Made by a program: the position numbers and the translations under genes | The notes under the pieces: generated by a model | Database searches by the model: none | What the model was told of the DNA's origin: nothing | What the model saw: the letters and a program-made list of their open reading frames with translations, nothing else | Part shown: positions 59,969 through 64,000 of the stretch, piece after piece | Numbering within the stretch: the stretch's first letter is position 1 | Layout: each line of letters starts with the position of its first letter | From: Bifidobacterium hapali | GTDB lineage: Bacteria; Actinomycetota; Actinomycetes; Actinomycetales; Bifidobacteriaceae | Assembly: GCF_002259755.1 (NCBI RefSeq) | Contig: NZ_MWWY01000021.1 | Coordinates: 62,001-126,000, forward strand | Direction: 5' to 3' | Length of the DNA stretch: 64,000 nucleotides

Positions 59969-61249
59969 ATGTCTGAACGCACAACTACGACGCCTGCAGC
60001 TCTCGCTGCATCCGCAAAGCTCACGTCTCGCGAGAAAAAATGGATCGTATACGATGTCGGTAACTCGGCGTTCGTGCTGTTGAGCACCGCCGTCATCCCA
60101 ATTTACGCGAAATCGCTCATGCCGGCCGACGGTAACATCGTGTCGGCATGGGGGTATGCGCAGACGATCGCATCGCTAGTAATCGCACTGCTCATGCCAC
60201 TGCTTGGGTCGATCGCCGACGTGCAAGGTATGAAAATCAAGTTCTTCCTCGGCTTCTTCGGCACCGGCGTGGTCATGTGCTGCGCAATGGCACTGCCGCT
60301 GACGTGGCTGCCGTTCTTGGTCGTGTACGTGCTTGCAACGATCGGTTTGAACGGTTCGCTCACGTTCTACGATTCAATGTTGATCGATACGACGACCAAC
60401 GAACGTATGGATAAAGTGTCGTCGCACGGTTATGGCTGGGGTTATGTCGGCTCGACTGTACCGTTTATTATTTGCATTGCGCTGATTTTCGGCGGTCCGG
60501 CGATCTTTAACTGGTCGACGGTTGCGTGCACGCGTGCCGCGTTTGTGATTACCGCGATCTGGTGGGTGGCGTTTACTGTGCCGCTGCTGACGAGCTACAC
60601 GCAGGTGCACTATCGTGCGACGCGGGAGCACGCGCATGAAGCGATTGCCGGCACGTTTACTGAGCTTGCTGGCACACTGCGCAAGCTGGTAAAAAATAAG
60701 CCGCTGTGGATGTTCATGATCGCGTTCTTCTTCTACATTGACGCGGTAAACACAGTAATTTCGATGAGCACGTCGTACGGTACGCAGCTTGGCATTGACT
60801 CGACGCAGCTCGTAGTGGCGCTACTGGTGACGCAGTTTGTTGCGTTCCCGTGCGCGATTTTATACGGCCGACTGGCAGGCCGTTTCGGTTGCAAGCCGAT
60901 GATTGTGGCCGCAGTGATTGCCTATATGTGCATCGTGTTCTTCGCCGCGTTCTTCCTGCGCGCGGCTGTGGAATTCTGGATTTTGGCTATTTTGGTAGGT
61001 ATGTTCCAAGGCGGTATTCAGGCGTTGTCACGCTCGTATTACGGCAAGATCATTCCTAAGGAGCACGCGAACGAGTATTACGGTTTGTACGATATCTTTG
61101 GCAAAACTGCGTCGATTTTGGGGACATTTTTGGTTGCGACTACGACGACCTTGACCGGCAATGCGTCGATTGGCGTGCTGTCGATTGCTATCCTGCTGGT
61201 GGTGGCGCTGGTGTTTTTGACACTGCAAAAGGACCCGACGCGGGGGTGA
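59969..61249 (+). CDS. MFS transporter, UMF1/Atg22-like family
   Basis: A 426-residue transporter with about 12 membrane segments. The UMF1 signature REKKWIVYDVGNSAFVLLSTAVIPIY occurs at residues 24-49, then LLMPLLGSIADVQGMKIKFFLGF, DSMLIDTTTNERMDKVSSHGYGWGYVGS and a second half with FMIAFFFYIDAVNTVISMSTSYG and FQGGIQALSRSYYGKIIPKEHANEYYGLYD. In yeast the family member Atg22 exports amino acids from vacuoles; in bacteria the substrate is mostly unknown. Start 59969 is chosen because TACGAT-GGGGCT stands immediately upstream; the frame opens earlier (59642) but overlaps the PfkB gene. MITE copy C begins 14 bases after the stop. Confidence 0.9.
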   Translation: MSERTTTTPAALAASAKLTSREKKWIVYDVGNSAFVLLSTAVIPIYAKSLMPADGNIVSAWGYAQTIASLVIALLMPLLGSIADVQGMKIKFFLGFFGTGVVMCCAMALPLTWLPFLVVYVLATIGLNGSLTFYDSMLIDTTTNERMDKVSSHGYGWGYVGSTVPFIICIALIFGGPAIFNWSTVACTRAAFVITAIWWVAFTVPLLTSYTQVHYRATREHAHEAIAGTFTELAGTLRKLVKNKPLWMFMIAFFFYIDAVNTVISMSTSYGTQLGIDSTQLVVALLVTQFVAFPCAILYGRLAGRFGCKPMIVAAVIAYMCIVFFAAFFLRAAVEFWILAILVGMFQGGIQALSRSYYGKIIPKEHANEYYGLYDIFGKTASILGTFLVATTTTLTGNASIGVLSIAILLVVALVFLTLQKDPTRG

Positions 61250-61263
61250 TGGACTGAACTTGG

Positions 61264-61428
61264 TGCGCAGCGAATCATTCTCAATAAGAAAAGTGTGAGT
61301 CAAACGCACAATATCGCACAATCGCACATTACGAAAAGTGGCGAAATACTGGCGTTTTTGTGTATGGTATGTTCATTTCAACAAGGCCAATCCTCACACT
61401 TTTCTTATTGAGAATGATTCGCTGCGCA
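61264..61428. mobile_element. MITE-like element, copy C (165 bp)
   Basis: Same length and the same 36-bp ends (TGCGCAGCGAATCATTCTC...) as copies A and B, but reversed: its left end is followed by TCAAACGCACAATATCGCAC, which is the complement of the right interior of A. The middle ~50 bases have diverged. It lies 14 bases after the MFS stop and 45 bases before the VOC gene. Confidence 0.88.
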
Positions 61429-61473
61429 CAGACAGCTATACTAGCAAATGACAACTAGCTAAAGGAGGCTGTC

Positions 61474-61839
61474 ATGATCGATCATGTTGGTTTGTTTGTC
61501 AAAGATGCTAACGAACGCGCCGGTTTTTACGAACAACTGCTAGCACCGCTGGGCTATACAAAAGTGGCGGAGTTCCCGGGTGCAGTGTGCTTCGCAAATA
61601 AGGCAGACAACGATAGTGTCTGGCTGGAATCGCCAAAAGACGGCAACCCACTCGTGCCAACGCATTTAGCATTCCACGCGGCGAACGAGGATGTCGTTAA
61701 AGCGTTCCACGCAGCAGGGCTTGCCGCGGGTGGCGTAGATAATGGTCAGCCCGGTCCGCGTCCGAACTATAGTCCAACATATTATGCCGCGTTTATCCAC
61801 GATCCTGACGGCAACAATATCGAGGCTTGCTTGCAGTAA
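61474..61839 (+). CDS. VOC family protein (glyoxalase/bleomycin-resistance fold)
   Basis: A 121-residue metal-dependent vicinal-oxygen-chelate protein. It starts MIDHVGLFVKDANERAGFYEQLLAPLGY, the classical first beta-alpha-beta unit with the metal-ligand His, and ends IHDPDGNNIEACLQ, with the metal-ligand Glu. THLAFHAANEDVVKAFHAAGLAAGG lies in the middle. AAAGGAGG is 7 bases before the ATG. Function within the fold (isomerase, dioxygenase, antibiotic binding) cannot be read from sequence. It lies next to MITE copy C and convergent with the methyltransferase, whose 3' end is 1 base beyond. Confidence 0.88.
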   Translation: MIDHVGLFVKDANERAGFYEQLLAPLGYTKVAEFPGAVCFANKADNDSVWLESPKDGNPLVPTHLAFHAANEDVVKAFHAAGLAAGGVDNGQPGPRPNYSPTYYAAFIHDPDGNNIEACLQ

Positions 61840-61840
61840 C

Positions 61841-62578
61841 TCACGCGACGTGTATCCATTCACTCGCGACCATCGTCACATTGTCGTCAGTCATAATGCC
61901 ATCTACCGCGCGTGCGTCGAAAATTGCATCGACCCACGCGCGGTGTGACGGATACGCTGGATCGCTAGGTAACGGACTATGCGAATGCGAGTCCATATAT
62001 GTGCGCCACGCATCGCGCGTGTAATGAATAGGATTCGCAAATCGACAAATTACCGGATGCGTGAAAAACGCTGCCGTTGTCTCACGAAAATGCCGCGCAC
62101 TGATACCGATGTCAGGTGAGACAGCGGCAGTCTCACGCGATGTGCGCATCATCGCCGAGTCGAACGACGTACTGTTATATATCGATACCAGCAGGAACAT
62201 ATGGTTGCGAGCGATACGCGCGCACTCGGCAAGAAACGCATCATGATCAAACCAGTGCAACGCTTGCGCGCACGTTACAACATCCACGCTATTATCCGGC
62301 AAACCAGTGTGCGCTGCACTACCGTCGAGCACCGTGATGCGTGCAATGTCGCGCGTCGCATCAGTCAGCACACCACGCATATCAGCGTCCGGCTCGACAG
62401 CATACACCGCGTATCCCAGCTGAGCTAACGGTATCGTGAACTTGCCAGTGCCTGCACCAATATCCGCAACCGCGGCATCACGCGGCATGAGCGACGCAAT
62501 ATACTGTATCGCCTCATGAGGGTAGCCCGGACGCGCCTTGTCATACGCCTTCGCTTTACCATGAAACTGTGTCTGCAT
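61841..62578 (-). CDS. Class I SAM-dependent methyltransferase
   Basis: A 245-residue cytoplasmic methyltransferase. The N-terminus has FHGKAKAYDKARPGYPHEAIQYI, a form shared with small-molecule methyltransferases, then the SAM loop AVADIGAGTGKFTIPLAQLG, the acidic strand end AVEPDADM, VVTCAQALHWFDHDAFLAECARI and a C-terminal region with VICRFANPIHYTRDAW. TATGCT on the minus strand (62586-62591) lies 7 bases before the ATG at 62578, supporting a leaderless start over the ATG at 62590. Substrate unknown. Confidence 0.88.
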   Translation of the reverse strand: MQTQFHGKAKAYDKARPGYPHEAIQYIASLMPRDAAVADIGAGTGKFTIPLAQLGYAVYAVEPDADMRGVLTDATRDIARITVLDGSAAHTGLPDNSVDVVTCAQALHWFDHDAFLAECARIARNHMFLLVSIYNSTSFDSAMMRTSRETAAVSPDIGISARHFRETTAAFFTHPVICRFANPIHYTRDAWRTYMDSHSHSPLPSDPAYPSHRAWVDAIFDARAVDGIMTDDNVTMVASEWIHVA

Positions 62579-62585
62579 ACTTGCC

Positions 62586-62591
62586 AGCATA
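62586..62591 (-). promoter_or_regulatory. -10 box of the methyltransferase, leaderless start
   Basis: TATGCT on the minus strand, 7 bases (GGCAAGT) before ATG at 62578. Confidence 0.5.
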
Positions 62592-62636
62592 GTCTGATAG
62601 GCCCCGACCTGACCGGTAAAACCGCCTTAGGCCGAT

Positions 62637-62752
62637 GTGCGTGGCAGAAAACGCTCGCTTAGGCCATGCTCAGCGAGCGTTTTCTGCCACGCACCAGTAG
62701 TAGTGGCGGTTTTTGCTCGCTCAGACTACCGTCAGTGAGCGTTTTCTGCCAC
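62637..62752. repeat. Palindrome doublet (family 1, copies 7 and 8)
   Basis: Copy 7 (62637-62694): GTGCGTGGCAGAAAACGCTC to its complement ending CCACGCAC. Copy 8 (62703-62752): GTGGCGGTTTTTGCTCGCTC to GAGCGTTTTCTGCCAC. The GTGG starts are 62 bases apart. They lie between the methyltransferase and the tRNA cluster. Confidence 0.9.
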
Positions 62753-62835
62753 GCGGGAACGAGGACCGTGGTTAAGACCCACGTTTTGGGCCTTAACCTT
62801 GACCTTAACCCCGACACCGCGTGCGCTACCAACGC

Positions 62836-62857
62836 AAAAACCGGTCACATGGACCGG
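62836..62857 (-). terminator. Terminator of the tRNA cluster
   Basis: On the minus strand CCGGTC and GACCGG form a stem with a CATGT loop followed by TTTTT; 12 bases after the tRNA-Ala gene. Confidence 0.8.
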
Positions 62858-62868
62858 CTTTATTTAAG

Positions 62869-62941
62869 TGGAGCTAAGGGGATTCGAACCCCTGACCCTC
62901 TCCATGCCATGGAGATGCGCTACCAGCTGCGCTATAGCCCC
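62869..62941 (-). tRNA. tRNA-Ala (anticodon GGC)
   Basis: 73 nt, no encoded CCA. Acceptor GGGGCTA/TAGCTCC with one G-U pair, D arm AGCGCAGCTGGTAGCGC, anticodon stem TCTCC/GGAGA with loop ATGGCAT, T arm GGGGTTCGAATCCCC. Anticodon GGC reads GCC and GCU. Last gene of a four-tRNA group on the minus strand. Confidence 0.95.
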
Positions 62942-62958
62942 GAAGCACATAATATGCG

Positions 62959-63031
62959 TGGGTGATGTAGGAATCGAACCTACGACCCCTTCCGTGTGAA
63001 GGAAGTGCGCTAGCCGCTGCGCCAATCACCC
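62959..63031 (-). tRNA. tRNA-Val (anticodon CAC)
   Basis: 73 nt. Acceptor GGGTGAT/ATCACCC, anticodon stem CTTCC/GGAAG with loop TTCACAC giving CAC (reads GUG), T arm GTAGGTTCGATTCCTAC, discriminator A. No encoded CCA. Confidence 0.95.
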
Positions 63032-63093
63032 AGTCGCATCCGACCAGACTCGCGTCCGATCCGCGTTCATCAGCAATTACTCACCAATGATTG

Positions 63094-63165
63094 TGGGCGA
63101 TACAAGATTCGAACTTGTGACCCCTTCCGTGTCAGGGAAGTGCGCTACCTCTGCGCCAACCGCCC
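63094..63165 (-). tRNA. tRNA-Val (anticodon GAC)
   Basis: 72 nt. Acceptor GGGCGGT/ATCGCCC with G-U at one position, anticodon stem CTTCC/GGAAG with loop CTGACAC giving GAC (reads GUC and GUU), T arm ACAAGTTCGAATCTTGT. The body resembles the neighbouring Val-CAC gene, suggesting an old duplication. Confidence 0.93.
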
Positions 63166-63214
63166 GGGTCCGCATTCCTCACACACCACATAATTAGCGC
63201 GCAAGCAAAACGAG

Positions 63215-63287
63215 AGCGGACAACGGGACTCGAACCCGCGGTCTCAACCTTGGCAAGGTTGCGCTTTACCAACTAAGCTATGTCCGC
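63215..63287 (-). tRNA. tRNA-Gly (anticodon GCC)
   Basis: 73 nt. Acceptor GCGGACA/TGTCCGC, anticodon stem CAACC/GGTTG with loop TTGCCAA giving GCC (reads GGC and GGU), T arm GCGGGTTCGAGTCCCGT, discriminator U as usual for bacterial tRNA-Gly. First gene of the group. Confidence 0.94.
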
Positions 63288-63604
63288 AATTTGTCACCCC
63301 AAGGGCAACGAGTGAACAATTTACACCACTACATCCACGAACGCAAATCACCCACCAACGAGAATAGTGTAAATCCTTGGTATTACTGGAGACACGCCGT
63401 ACTGCCATCACGGTCTTTTGAGACACATAGCTCCCCTAATCTAACCATCCATCACAAACCCGAAATCACACAGCAACACGCCAATTTCACACAAAACGTC
63501 GAACAAACCACATCGATTACCGTCCATTCGCTGCCAACATAATCATCATTCACTAAGATGCTTTAGTGAAGCCACAATCGGTTTCGCAACGAAAGAGGTG
63601 CGTC
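63288..63604. other. Intergenic region, tRNA promoter side
   Basis: About 317 bases, AT-rich, with no gene I can support. It probably holds the promoters for the leftward tRNA cluster and the rightward DUF2974 gene. Only a 22-base inverted repeat at 63549-63570 stands out. Confidence 0.55.
63549..63570 (+). promoter_or_regulatory. Possible operator before the DUF2974 gene
   Basis: TTCACTAA-GATGCT-TTAGTGAA, 8-bp arms with a 6-base spacer, 35 bases before the ATG at 63605. No regulator is adjacent. Confidence 0.45.
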
Positions 63605-64000
63605 ATGAGTAACATCGCCGACTATGCCCGCACCGAAACACGCAGCTTCGCAACCCTGCCATTGCGCGCCGCCGACGCGCTTGCACTAGCTATTCTCGTC
63701 TACGATGACGTACCAGACAGCGTCCCCAGTCTCGACACGCTACTTGAACGATACGGTACTTTTGGTGCGCGTTTACGGTCGGTATCGTGGCGACATCCAA
63801 TCCGATCACTGCGCAACTTGCAGCATCCGCCGTTCGACGGTACGACTATCACGGCAGCCGATCGCGAACTGCACAACAATATGGTCATCAGCGACCACGA
63901 TGTGAACGCAATCGGACTTGTCGATCCGCAACTCACCCACGACTTTTACCGCGCGTGCGCTGCTAATCCACGGTTCGCAAACATTGAAATGAGCGCCTAT
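63605..64000 (+). CDS. DUF2974 (Mbeg1-like, alpha/beta-hydrolase fold) protein, partial
   Basis: The frame is open from ATG 63605 (AAAGAGGTG upstream) to the window end, 132 codons, with no stop. It begins MSNIADYARTETRSFATLPLRAADALALAILVYDD and ends FYRACAANPRFANIEMSAY; the SNIxDYxxxE...F..PxxxxDxLxLxxLxY and RFxxIxxSxY patterns are those of Mbeg1-like/DUF2974 proteins, putative lipases related to class-3 lipases. The catalytic Ser motif would lie beyond the window, so activity cannot be judged. The gene is truncated by the window, not necessarily in the genome. Confidence 0.72.
   Translation, partial: MSNIADYARTETRSFATLPLRAADALALAILVYDDVPDSVPSLDTLLERYGTFGARLRSVSWRHPIRSLRNLQHPPFDGTTITAADRELHNNMVISDHDVNAIGLVDPQLTHDFYRACAANPRFANIEMSAY

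Overview
The window looks like a stretch of chromosome from a Bifidobacteriaceae member (high-GC Gram-positive, most likely Bifidobacterium or a close relative). The pointers are the actinobacterial GlnR-type orphan regulator, the DUF3027 protein, the LytR C-terminal-domain protein, a MurA that keeps its active-site Cys, the rpsP-khpA-rimM-trmD operon, a lone groEL behind CIRCE operators, and many genes with leaderless-type starts (a TANNNT box 6-10 bases before the ATG). This is inference from gene content; no 16S or database comparison was possible. There is no rRNA, no CRISPR array, no prophage and no complete insertion sequence.

Layout. 1-9.5 kb: a LacI regulator, RNase HII, signal peptidase I, L19, an aldo-keto reductase and HAD hydrolase pair, an orphan ParB-like-looking protein, an RlmI-type rRNA methyltransferase, and a DUF362 / ECF S-component / DUF1893 operon. 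9.5-23.3 kb: glucose-6-phosphate isomerase, an LTA-synthase-type enzyme, DUF3027 with a cold-shock-domain protein, a two-component system, a TPM protein divergent from a WXG100 protein, groEL, cspA and a LytR_C protein. 23.2-31.3 kb: uracil-DNA glycosylase, a tandem hairpin array, a six-gene MoxR-DUF58-VWA operon, a TetR regulator and MscS. 31.4-38.7 kb: a minus-strand plsC-gpsA-ddl cell-envelope cluster, then an AT-rich accessory island with an AAA ATPase bracketed by two copies of a 165-bp MITE-like element, followed by a TetR/MFS pair sharing one operator sequence. 38.7-47.9 kb: murA, a manganese exporter gene (mntP) behind a probable Mn riboswitch but carrying a frameshift, glnR, nth, a peptide-binding protein, ffh and an EEP-family phosphatase. 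48-54 kb: rpsP-khpA-rimM, a heterodimeric ABC exporter, and trmD in one run. 54-64 kb: nitroreductase, rsmD, recG, rpmB, a PfkB-like protein without the usual catalytic Asp, a UMF1-type MFS transporter, a third MITE copy, a VOC protein, a methyltransferase, four tRNA genes (Ala-GGC, Val-CAC, Val-GAC, Gly-GCC) and the start of a DUF2974 (Mbeg1-like) gene cut by the window end.

The most unusual aspect is the intergenic DNA. At least five separate families of short structured repeats sit between otherwise ordinary genes: (1) palindromes of the GTGGCRGAAAA...TTTTCYGCCAC type, eight copies at five loci, three of them as doublets with a ~62-bp period and one a perfect 73-bp palindrome; (2) three 165-bp MITE-like elements with 36-bp terminal inverted repeats; (3) CAGTCC/GGACTG hairpins, three of them in a ~103-bp tandem array with reshuffled outer stems; (4) GTCC-TTAATTGC-AGGAC motifs; (5) GGCTCCCC/GGGGAGCC hairpins at 3' ends. 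The best functional oddities are the T6 frameshift in mntP at a perfect slippery heptamer, a duplicated and disabled gpsA start, and the MITE-bracketed ATPase.
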